Shown in pieces: positions 38,209 to 45,554 of a DNA stretch of 64,000 nucleotides (positions within the stretch are counted from its first letter, which is position 1; each line of letters opens with the position of its first letter). This stretch comes from Wolbachia endosymbiont of Tyrophagus putrescentiae. Lineage in GTDB: Bacteria; Pseudomonadota; Alphaproteobacteria; Rickettsiales; Anaplasmataceae. The notes under the pieces were generated by a model. That model was not told where the DNA came from. It did not search any database and worked only from the letters and a program-made list of their open reading frames with translations. The stretch lies in the NCBI GenBank assembly GCA_030441635.1, contig JAUEMM010000001.1, forward strand, positions 1-64,000, read 5' to 3'. A program made the position numbers and the translations under genes.

Positions 38209-38826
38209 ATGCATGTACTGTTGGCGTTTCTAATCTCAGTGATATACAGTTTGTCATTATTTGCAGTTGATCCTGTTTTGCTAAATTGCATTGAGACTCC
38301 AGAAATACATGATATTGATGAGAAACCCAAAAGTTTCAACTCTTCGAATAACTTGAGAAGAAAACCTGGTGCTCCAGATGTTGCATTGGGGGAGTTGATA
38401 CACATAGTAGGCAGAATAGTGGATGTAAACTGTCTACCAATACAGAATGCTGCAGTTTCTATTTGGCATGCAAATGCATGTGGTTACGACAATAATGATA
38501 ATAAACGCGATCCAAGTTTTGCTGGTTCAGGAAGATTTATTACAAATAACCTCGGGTACTATAACTTTATTACAGTGATGCCTGGAACAAGTGGAGATAG
38601 AGCGCCGCATATAAATTTTTTAGTTCAACATCCAGATTTTCCAGAGTTCACTACACAAATGTTTTTTGGTGATTATAATGACAATAATTGTGCTGACCCT
38701 GTTCTCAAAGCTAGTGGTTTAGCAAGTCTTTTGATAGCACCACTTTCTTATAATGACCAAGGCACTAAGACCTATACATTCAATATCACTTTAAACAGGG
38801 AGAATAGGTTCTCCGGAAAGAAATAG
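38209..38826 (+). CDS. Secreted intradiol ring-cleavage dioxygenase-like protein
   Basis: 205 residues. A signal peptide covers about 1-19 (LLAFLISVIYSLSLFA). The intradiol dioxygenase beta-sandwich follows: HIVGRIVDVNCLPIQNAAVSIWHANACGYD, LGYYNFITVMPG and RAPHINFLVQHPDF, supplying two Tyr and two His candidates for the non-haem iron. Protocatechuate dioxygenase-like proteins are known in Wolbachia. Export argues against a normal catabolic role; the substrate is unknown. AGGA precedes the ATG, and a TATAAT lies at 38182-38187. Confidence 0.85.
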   Translation: MHVLLAFLISVIYSLSLFAVDPVLLNCIETPEIHDIDEKPKSFNSSNNLRRKPGAPDVALGELIHIVGRIVDVNCLPIQNAAVSIWHANACGYDNNDNKRDPSFAGSGRFITNNLGYYNFITVMPGTSGDRAPHINFLVQHPDFPEFTTQMFFGDYNDNNCADPVLKASGLASLLIAPLSYNDQGTKTYTFNITLNRENRFSGKK

Positions 38827-38925
38827 GTCGTGCAAGCTGTTAGATCAAGTTCCTAAAAGAAATGAATTGACTTTTTTACCATATTATTTAATAATTAAGT
38901 AGTATTAGGATTTAGGAGTAAAGTT

Positions 38926-39467
38926 ATGAATTACGAACAGTTAATGAAAAAGAAGGCCTGAATAAGGACAACGTAATCGAAAAAATACAAGAGGCATTAA
39001 GGGAAAGAGATGAAGGTGAGCATGAAGAATGGAATGGGGTTGAATTTGATGTAAATCACTTATTTGAGGTCGTTGACGAGGACAACATCAAATTAAAACG
39101 TACACTATTACATTTGGCTGCTGCAAATGGCTGTACTAAGATAGTAGATGCTCTATTAGCAAGAGGTGCAAAAGTTGATTTAGTAGATAAAGATAGATGG
39201 ACTCCTTTGCATTGGGCTGCTGAAAAGGGTCATACTGAGACAGTAAACGCTCTATTAGCAAAAGGTGCAGATCCTTTACTAAAAAACAATGACGGAAAAA
39301 CTGCAAGAGACCTTGCTTTGCAAAATGGTTGCAAAAAAATTGATACACTTGAAGAAGCAGAAAAAAGACACGCAGATTGTACTACATATGGTGTGTCGAA
39401 GCCTAGCGCTAAAGTGAATGACGTGAAAGAAAATCAAGCTGTAAATGGCATATTTAAGGCAGTATAG
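38926..39467 (+). pseudogene. Ankyrin-repeat gene with a frameshift near the start
   Basis: A good start (TAGGAG then ATG at 38926) reads MNYEQLMKKKA and hits TGA at 38959. Adding one A to the A-run at 38947-38951 gives MNYEQLMKKEGLNKDNVIEK and a continuous 181-residue frame to 39467. The downstream part has two complete ankyrin repeats (LLHLAAANGCTKIVDALLARGAKV, TPLHWAAEKGHTETVNALLAKGADP) and the start of a third. Either a recent inactivating indel, a sequencing error in a homopolymer, or programmed slippage explains it. Initiation at the TTG 39114 would keep only the repeats. Confidence 0.75.
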
Positions 39468-39494
39468 TTGAGATTATCAATTTTATCAGTGAAT

Positions 39495-39518
39495 CCATCT
39501 CTCTGCTAAGGGAGATGG
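39495..39518. terminator. Hairpin after the ankyrin gene
   Basis: CCATCTCTC (39495-39503) pairs with GGGAGATGG (39510-39518) as a 9-bp stem with one G-U and a six-base loop, between the ankyrin stop and pepA. It has no U-tract, so a processing or pause structure is as likely as a terminator. Confidence 0.4.
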
Positions 39519-39624
39519 AAGATTGCAAGATAGTAGCTAAATATGAGATTCATATTGGAAAAAACTTGTTATTTTTCAGTCAATTTGATAAATATTACTC
39601 TAGTGTAAGTATGGAGCAAAAACG

Positions 39625-41034
39625 ATGAAAATTACAATTTCTAAAGTTTCGCCTAGTTTTAAAACAATAGTAACTGGTTTATTTGAGGGTGACAGAACTG
39701 CAGTGGATATAGAGAAAATAAAGCAGTACAGTGATTTCAATGGAGGTTTTGGTGAATTTTTCTCTATTAATTCAGAAGGGAGGAATGTAATAGTTGTTGG
39801 ATTTGGTAAAAAGGATGAGTGGAATGAAGACAAAGCATTGAATATTGGTGGTAAGATATATTGTGAGTTAAGTAGATTAAAAATCAAACAAGCTGAGGTG
39901 CTTATTGAAGATAATGAGAAAGTGACAGCAAATGTTGCGTATGGTGCTTTTTTACGTAGTTTTAAGTTTGATAAATATAAGACTAAAAAAGATGAGCAGG
40001 TTAAAGAAGTAGAAGAAATTGTAATAACAACCAAAAATGAGCAAGCAGAAAAGTTGTTTGAAAACTTAAAACAAGAGGGTGAAGGTATATTTCTTGCACG
40101 TTCTTTTATTACTGAACCACCTAATGTTTTGTATCCAGAGTCTTATGCTAACCGTATTAAAGATGAGCTAACTAAACTAGGCCTTGAAGTTGAAATATTG
40201 GAAAAAAAACATATGGAAAAAATGGGTGCTCTGCTTGGAGTAGCTCAGGGAAGTAGCAAAGAACCTAGATTGGTAATCATTAAGTGGAATGGGGGTGAAG
40301 AGCCTGTTGCTTTTGTGGGTAAGGGTATAACTTTTGATACCGGAGGAATATCACTCAAACCTTCACGTGGAATGGAATCAATGAAATATGACATGGCAGG
40401 TTCTGCTGCTGTTGTTGGTTTAATGCGTGTTTTGGCAGGAAGAAAAGCTAAGGTTAATGCCGTAGGTGTGGTTGCACTTGCAGAAAATGCGGTTGATGGG
40501 AATGCTCAAAGACCGAGTGATGTAGTAACTTCACTATCTGGGCAGACAATTGAGGTGTTAAACACTGATGCGGAAGGAAGATTGATTCTTGCAGATGCTT
40601 TATGGTATACGCAAGATAGATTTTCACCAAAGTTTATGGTAAATCTTGCAACTTTGACCGGGGCTATTGTGGTTGCACTTGGCAATAACGAATATGCTGG
40701 CCTTTTTTCCAATAATGATGAATTAGCAGATCGCTTGATCGATGCAGGAAAAGAAGCGAATGAAAAATTGTGGCGTTTTCCTATGAGTGAAGCGTATGAC
40801 AAGGTTATCGACTCGCCAATTGCTGACATGCAAAACATTGCTCCTGCTGGGTCCGGTGGTGATAGTATAATGGCTGCTCAATTCTTGCAACGTTTTGTAA
40901 ATAACACTTGCTGGGCGCATTTAGATATTGCAGGTACGGCATGGAATGAAAAAGGCACTGATATTTGTCCGAAGGGAGCAGTAGGTTTTGGTGTGAGATT
41001 GCTTAATAAACTAGTGGAGAAATACTACGAATAA
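39625..41034 (+). CDS. pepA: Cytosol (leucyl) aminopeptidase
   Basis: 469 residues, M17 family. The C-terminal catalytic domain carries GKGITFDTGGISLKP with the first metal ligands, KYDMAGSAAVVG, and NTDAEGRLILADAL, the family signature with two carboxylates. The N-terminal macro-like domain is less conserved. It releases N-terminal residues from peptides. A GGAG lies ten bases before the ATG. The end overlaps the converging folC by 10 bases. Confidence 0.95.
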   Translation: MKITISKVSPSFKTIVTGLFEGDRTAVDIEKIKQYSDFNGGFGEFFSINSEGRNVIVVGFGKKDEWNEDKALNIGGKIYCELSRLKIKQAEVLIEDNEKVTANVAYGAFLRSFKFDKYKTKKDEQVKEVEEIVITTKNEQAEKLFENLKQEGEGIFLARSFITEPPNVLYPESYANRIKDELTKLGLEVEILEKKHMEKMGALLGVAQGSSKEPRLVIIKWNGGEEPVAFVGKGITFDTGGISLKPSRGMESMKYDMAGSAAVVGLMRVLAGRKAKVNAVGVVALAENAVDGNAQRPSDVVTSLSGQTIEVLNTDAEGRLILADALWYTQDRFSPKFMVNLATLTGAIVVALGNNEYAGLFSNNDELADRLIDAGKEANEKLWRFPMSEAYDKVIDSPIADMQNIAPAGSGGDSIMAAQFLQRFVNNTCWAHLDIAGTAWNEKGTDICPKGAVGFGVRLLNKLVEKYYE

Positions 41035-42329
41035 GTGACATGCTGTTGTTGAAGTTCTATTGCAAGGTCTCCTGCTAAAAATAACGATCCACAAACTAAT
41101 ATAGTTTTGATGCCTTCTTTGTTTTCTTTTAGTATGTGGTTAGAAATGGCGTCGCCTATGGATTCACACTCAACAGCTTTTATTTGCATGTTAGTAGCTT
41201 TTTCTTTGATTAGATGTGCATTGACTGCATATGGTTCAGATTTGACGCATACTGCGCACAGCAATTTAGTATATGGTTTTAGGTGCTGTAAAAACTCTTC
41301 TACGCTTCTATTGTGGGTAATACCAAAAATTACGTAAACCCCCTCGGGAAAGTCGTTTGCAATCCACTTGGCTAGTACATTAGCGCCATCATTATTATGT
41401 GCACCATCTAAAAAGAGTTGCCAATTTTTTGGTAAGAGAGAACCTGTTTTTATATGCTCTAATCTTGCGGGCCAATAGGTGTTCTGCAAACCTGAATCTA
41501 TATCCTCTTTTCCAATATTGAATCCATATTTTCCACTTAAGATACTGCAAGCTGCGATGGCGTTACCAGCATTAGCGATCTGGTGATCGCCTTTGAGTGA
41601 TGGTAAAGGCAGTACTATTTCCTGCACAGAAGATCGAAAAACAGTTTTATTGTCCTGACGATAGCAGTCCCATTCGTACCCATTTCTGTATAAAGGAGAT
41701 TTTTTGGTTGCTGCATGAGATCCAATGGCATCCATGACCGATTTTTTCTGTGCCGCTATTATACAGGGAACGCTATGTTTCATTATTCCAGCTTTTTCAC
41801 CAGCTATGATCTCTTCTGTTGGACCAAGATATTCGGTATGATCTAGCGAAATGGAAGTTATAATAGTTAAAATAGGGCAATCTATAACGTTTGTTGCGTC
41901 AAGTCTTCCTCCCATACCAGTTTCTACAAGAGTAATATCTGCTTTGTGGCGTGAGAAAGCTAAAAAAGCTGCAATCGTTGCAGCCTCAAATAGAGTGATC
42001 GGCTGCCCCTCTGTGTTTGCTATACGACATTCCTCTAGTAAATTGTATAACTCCTTATCATCTATATAATGACCTGATGCCACTATCCTTTCATTGAAGT
42101 ATATTAAATGTGGTGAAGTGTATGTATGCACTTTATACCCGGCTGCTTGCATTATGTATCTTATAAAAGATAAGGTTGAACCTTTGCCATTAGTGCCGGC
42201 AATATGCACTACGGGAGGTATTTTCTTTTCAGGATTGCCTAATTTGTTAAGAAGGTTTTTTATGCGATCAAGGGAGTAATCACTAGGTCTCTGGCCGAGC
42301 GGTTTAGGCCAATGGGGCATATGTATCAT
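41025..42329 (-). CDS. folC: Dihydrofolate/folylpolyglutamate synthase
   Basis: 434 residues, Mur-ligase fold. The P-loop is AGTNGKGST, the folate/Mg region is YTSPHLIYFNERI, and ETGMGGRLDATN and SLDHTEYLG carry the ATP-site residues. It adds glutamate to dihydropteroate or folates. It follows mlaC with a four-base overlap and overlaps the end of pepA on the other strand. Confidence 0.93.
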   Translation of the reverse strand: MIHMPHWPKPLGQRPSDYSLDRIKNLLNKLGNPEKKIPPVVHIAGTNGKGSTLSFIRYIMQAAGYKVHTYTSPHLIYFNERIVASGHYIDDKELYNLLEECRIANTEGQPITLFEAATIAAFLAFSRHKADITLVETGMGGRLDATNVIDCPILTIITSISLDHTEYLGPTEEIIAGEKAGIMKHSVPCIIAAQKKSVMDAIGSHAATKKSPLYRNGYEWDCYRQDNKTVFRSSVQEIVLPLPSLKGDHQIANAGNAIAACSILSGKYGFNIGKEDIDSGLQNTYWPARLEHIKTGSLLPKNWQLFLDGAHNNDGANVLAKWIANDFPEGVYVIFGITHNRSVEEFLQHLKPYTKLLCAVCVKSEPYAVNAHLIKEKATNMQIKAVECESIGDAISNHILKENKEGIKTILVCGSLFLAGDLAIELQQQHVTYS

Positions 42330-42910
42330 AAGTTATTACTGTATCTTAGTTCTTCTATCACATGCTCTATACCGTAGGCGTCAATTTTTCCATTGAATAG
42401 CGAACGTTGATTGATAGAAATGCTAATTCCACTCATCACGATATCATCAATCAAAGGTGATCCGTCATTTTCTATCACTTTAAAATCGATGTTTGTGAAT
42501 TCTTCATTTTCATTATAGGAAAATCTAGTGTTAACTAGAAAAACTCCATCATCGAGTTTTTTCACACCCATTATTGTCATCTCGCCACTATTTACGCAAT
42601 TGCATAGGATTTTAATGCATAATCGTATAAAATGTGTTTCATATTCTTTTATAAAATTTTCTCTTTTTTCTTCTGTTGTTAGGGTCCAGTGTTTTCCCAT
42701 GACGAACTGTGATATCTTTCTTAAATTCACACTGTTTTGTATAATTTTTTGTACCTTCTCTTCTTTATTACCATTTTCGGCTAGTGTATCCTGTACCTGC
42801 TGCTTTAAGGTATATATTAGAGTCTTATAATTTTCATAGTGAGCATAAGAGTGTGATGAAATAGCTATACAAATGATGATGGCTAAAGTTTTTATAATCT
42901 TCATAGGCAT
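42326..42910 (-). CDS. mlaC: Phospholipid-binding protein MlaC (Ttg2D) family
   Basis: 194 residues. A signal peptide (about 1-23, LAIIICIAISSHSYA) is followed by the MlaC domain: a helical start with VQDTLAENGNKEEKVQKII, then FVMGKHWTLTTEEKRENFIKEYE, where the conserved W and the T-x-x-E-x-x-x-F pattern are typical. It shuttles phospholipids between the membranes. Wolbachia keep other mla genes elsewhere. Overlaps folC by four bases. Confidence 0.88.
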   Translation of the reverse strand: MPMKIIKTLAIIICIAISSHSYAHYENYKTLIYTLKQQVQDTLAENGNKEEKVQKIIQNSVNLRKISQFVMGKHWTLTTEEKRENFIKEYETHFIRLCIKILCNCVNSGEMTIMGVKKLDDGVFLVNTRFSYNENEEFTNIDFKVIENDGSPLIDDIVMSGISISINQRSLFNGKIDAYGIEHVIEELRYSNNL

Positions 42911-42983
42911 GAGAAAAGTTAAATAATAGTTAATTTAGCAACTACTTTCAATATATTTGTATACACATCTTGTATGAAACAGT

Positions 42984-42989
42984 TATAAT
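42984..42989 (+). promoter_or_regulatory. Promoter -10 box of the 6S RNA candidate
   Basis: A perfect TATAAT six bases before GGG at 42995, the predicted first bases of the RNA. The -35 is not clear: TTGTAT at 42957-42962 would leave a 21-base spacer. Confidence 0.55.
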
Positions 42990-42994
42990 GTATA

Positions 42995-43152
42995 GGGTCT
43001 GTGCTATGCGTTATGAGTTAAGTAAAGTTTCCCGAGCGATAATATTTAATCAAGGGAGTTGCCTCTGCTGATTTTGTGAAATTGGTATGCGACGCCCACC
43101 TTAACTTAAGGTCTCAGGAACGAGCTAAGGCTAACGGTAGTAACGGATCCCT
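42995..43152 (+). ncRNA. ssrS: 6S RNA candidate
   Basis: About 158 bases that do not behave as protein and fold as one long interrupted rod. GGG-TCTGT (42995-43002) pairs with ACGGA-CCC at 43143-43151, CGTTA pairs with TAACG, and GTTTCC-GAG (from about 43027) pairs with CTC-AGGAAC (43113-43121), leaving a large internal bubble and a terminal CCTTAACTTAAGG hairpin. The order CCCGAGCGATAATATTT then TGCGACGCCCACCTTAA then AGGTCTCAGGAACGAG resembles the E. coli 6S segments CCTGAGCCGATATTT, CTGCGACGACACATTCACCTTGA and the following strand. 6S RNA sequesters sigma70 RNA polymerase. The upstream TATAAT is ideally placed. A tmRNA or RNase P RNA is excluded by size and sequence. Confidence 0.62.
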
Positions 43153-43171
43153 TATTGATATATTTGAATTT

Positions 43172-43621
43172 ATGTTTCATCATTATCAAGAACAGGGAGT
43201 TTTTCTCTGCTCCCCTCACAAAATATTTCAGATAGTTATAGACGTAGAGAAATATCCTGACTTTGTTCCTTGGTGTCGGGCAGTTTACATAAGAGAGAAA
43301 TTTGATAACCAAATGACTGTTGACTTGCTGGCGATTTTTCGTGGAATAAAAGGACAGTACACATCGGAGGTTACAGCAACTCCTCCTAATAATACAAATG
43401 AAGGGTGGATAAAAGTTGAATCGTCAAATGGAATATTTAAGCACCTATATAATGAATGGAAGTTTATTCCTATAGATGAAAATAAAACTATGGTAAAATT
43501 TTATATAGAATTTAAATTTAAATCTCAGGCACTTTCATTATTGTTAAATTCAGTGTACAAGTATGCACAGAAAAAAGTGGTTTCTGCATTTAGAAACAGA
43601 GCTGAAGGAATCTTGACTTGA
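43172..43621 (+). CDS. COQ10/RatA-type START-domain protein
   Basis: 149 residues from the ATG at 43172. The frame stays open back to a GTG at 43076, but that stretch is inside the 6S RNA candidate and its translation (a run such as LRSQERAKANGSNG) has no family counterpart. The domain is diagnostic: SPHKIFQIVIDVEKYPDFVPWC, then a strand KGQYTSEV, WIKVESSNGIFKHLYNEWKF, and VVSAFRNRAEGILT at the end. In alphaproteobacteria and mitochondria such proteins bind ubiquinone; in E. coli RatA was described as affecting ribosomes. A ubiquinone role fits the respiratory genes, but which applies here is not known. Confidence 0.85.
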   Translation: MFHHYQEQGVFLCSPHKIFQIVIDVEKYPDFVPWCRAVYIREKFDNQMTVDLLAIFRGIKGQYTSEVTATPPNNTNEGWIKVESSNGIFKHLYNEWKFIPIDENKTMVKFYIEFKFKSQALSLLLNSVYKYAQKKVVSAFRNRAEGILT

Positions 43622-43667
43622 TATTTATCCATATACATAATATTAGTAGTTGAATTTAAGTGTTTTT

Positions 43668-44336
43668 ATGTTTTTACGAATATTATTGTTATTAGTTTTT
43701 TTTAGTATGAGTTCATACGCCCAGACACAAGTTAAAGAAGTAACGACACAAGAGTTGTTATCGCTATTGCCTGATGATAAATTTTTAGGTGACGTCAATG
43801 CTCCAGTTATTGTAATAGAATACGCTGCATTAACTTGCTATTATTGTTCTTTATTTCACAAGAATATACTGCCTCAAATCAAAAGTGAGTATATAGATAA
43901 GGGTAAGGTGTTGTATGTATTTCGGCATTTTCCCTTAGATTACCGAGCGCTTAAATCTGCAATGTTGGGCCGTTGTTATACACGGCAAGAAGATTACTTT
44001 AATTTTATAAGAGCTGTTTTTGATTCAATAGATGCATGGAATTATTCTAATGCGAGTGATTTAAGTTTACTGCAAAAAATTGCTGCATTGAGCAATTTAA
44101 AGAAGGATACATTTGATCGCTGCATCGATGATAAAGTGGCGATGGATAAAATTGTAAATGATAAATTCTTAGCGATTAATAAACTTGGTGTTGAAGCAAG
44201 TCCGGTGTTTTTTATCAAACTCAATAAGAGCAAGTCAAATGTAGAGCCGAGTGAATGCAAACATGAAGGATATAGAAAATTTGACTACTTTGCTGATGTA
44301 ATAGATGCGTTATGTAAGCAAGCTGCAGTAAAATAA
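43668..44336 (+). CDS. dsbA: DsbA-family thiol oxidoreductase
   Basis: 222 residues from ATG 43668, which starts the signal peptide MFLRILLLLVFFSMSSYAQ; a TTG at 43650 adds six residues. The thioredoxin fold has the active site LTCYYCSLFHK (CYYC) and a helical insert. The cis-Pro region reads ASPVFFIKL. A further Cys pair (GRCYTR, DRCIDD) is present. It is the alpha-DsbA type of Wolbachia that oxidises exported proteins and is recharged by DsbB (872-1357). Confidence 0.9.
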   Translation: MFLRILLLLVFFSMSSYAQTQVKEVTTQELLSLLPDDKFLGDVNAPVIVIEYAALTCYYCSLFHKNILPQIKSEYIDKGKVLYVFRHFPLDYRALKSAMLGRCYTRQEDYFNFIRAVFDSIDAWNYSNASDLSLLQKIAALSNLKKDTFDRCIDDKVAMDKIVNDKFLAINKLGVEASPVFFIKLNKSKSNVEPSECKHEGYRKFDYFADVIDALCKQAAVK

Positions 44337-44355
44337 AACTGCAGCTATTTTAAGT

Positions 44356-44685
44356 TTAAGAGTTATTTTTATTCGCTGTTTGCTGTCTTTTGCGTTGAAG
44401 TTCTCTTCTTTTACTATTCCAGGTATAATAATACATAGCAATTCTGTTTTCTATTAAAACTATGGTTCCATCATAAAAATGCACCATATCCATAACTTTT
44501 CTTTGAGCTTCATTAAAAAATTCTAACCATTTCTCTCGATAAGCCGGATTATTAAGTACAGCAACCCCCTCATTTTTGCTATTAGGTTTTTTGTTAAGTA
44601 TTCCAACCTCACCATCAGTAGTATAAGACATAAAACCCCCTCGAATTGAATACAAAAAATTTATTTTAAAAAGAGAAATGCACAT
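44356..44685 (-). CDS. Hypothetical small protein
   Basis: 109 residues from ATG 44685, which has a full AAGGAG seven bases upstream. A second ATG at 44631 after GAGGGGG would give 91 residues starting MSYTTDGEVGIL and may be the true start, since the first 18 residues look like noise. No domain is recognised; the middle has NPAYREKWLEFFNEAQRK and the end is Lys/Arg/Gln-rich. It converges on dsbA. Confidence 0.6.
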   Translation of the reverse strand: MCISLFKINFLYSIRGGFMSYTTDGEVGILNKKPNSKNEGVAVLNNPAYREKWLEFFNEAQRKVMDMVHFYDGTIVLIENRIAMYYYTWNSKRRELQRKRQQTANKNNS

Positions 44686-44862
44686 ACATAATCTCCTTAA
44701 TCTTACTCAATAGTTAATTATTACACTGGTTAATTATGATACAGTATATAATAATTGCTGTCACTTAAAATTTTATATTATAAAATAATAATTTAAAGTT
44801 AAGAGTTATGATTATTATTAGGTATAGTCTATAATTTTACTACCTTTTATTTTATAACATGT

Positions 44863-45507
44863 ATGCGTAACAATATCAGTATAAAATTACAGTATATAAG
44901 AAATTTATTTGCAAAAGAACACAAAAAAATAGAAAAGCTCTGCGTATTTGGAGAAAAGCGTAATATTCAAGTTGGTCCTGAGGAAGGAAAGCTACTAAGT
45001 CTATTTATTAAAATTCATAAAATCAAGAGTGTTGTAGAAATTGGAACGTTATATGGCTATTCATCGATTTGTATGGCGAGAGCGCTTCCTGAAGACGGTC
45101 ATGTATATACAATAGAGTGTAACCCTAAGCATGCAGAGATAGCACAAAAAAATTTTAGTATTCTCAATCTTAGCAATAAGATCACTTTAATGGAAGGTGA
45201 TGCCCTTGAAAAATTGGATGAATTATCATCTCACGCACCATTTGATATGATCTTTATTGATGCAGATAAAGGTGGTTACTGTAACTATTTAGATTGGGCG
45301 GAATTGCATGTAAAACAAGATGGATTGATAATAGCAGACAATACTTTGTTGTTTGATACAGTGTTTTTAGAGTCAGCACCAGAGGGTGTATCAGAGAGAT
45401 CGTGGCGTGTAATGAGAGAATTTAATAACAGATTATCAGATGAAAAGAAATATTGTTCTATGCTAATCCCGACAGGGGAAGGAATGACGATTGCATTGAA
45501 ATTATAA
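44863..45507 (+). CDS. SAM-dependent O-methyltransferase (family 3)
   Basis: 214 residues. VVEIGTLYGYSSICMARALP is motif I binding SAM, with VYTIECNPKHAEIAQ as the acidic loop and FDMIFIDADKGGYCNYL as motif IV binding the metal. This is the caffeoyl-CoA/catechol O-methyltransferase type. The substrate is unknown. It converges on the porin gene with a hairpin in the gap. Confidence 0.88.
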   Translation: MRNNISIKLQYIRNLFAKEHKKIEKLCVFGEKRNIQVGPEEGKLLSLFIKIHKIKSVVEIGTLYGYSSICMARALPEDGHVYTIECNPKHAEIAQKNFSILNLSNKITLMEGDALEKLDELSSHAPFDMIFIDADKGGYCNYLDWAELHVKQDGLIIADNTLLFDTVFLESAPEGVSERSWRVMREFNNRLSDEKKYCSMLIPTGEGMTIALKL

Positions 45508-45517
45508 TGAAGATATA

Positions 45518-45543
45518 TCCCAGTGTCTATTAAAACACTGGGA
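45518..45543. terminator. Bidirectional terminator-like hairpin
   Basis: TCCCAGTGT (45518-45526) and ACACTGGGA (45535-45543) form a perfect 9-bp stem with an eight-base loop between the stops of the methyltransferase and the porin genes. The AT-rich flanks on both sides suit both transcripts. Confidence 0.75.
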
Positions 45544-45554
45544 ATTATTTCGTG

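Noticed and set aside
42995..43152. tmRNA, SRP RNA or RNase P RNA
   Set aside because: No tag reading frame, no GGAAG-type SRP loop with its conserved flanks, and it is too short for RNase P RNA.
43076..43171. 5' extension of the COQ10-like ORF from a GTG
   Set aside because: The stretch pairs as part of the 6S RNA candidate and its peptide is unlike the family; the domain begins at ATG 43172.
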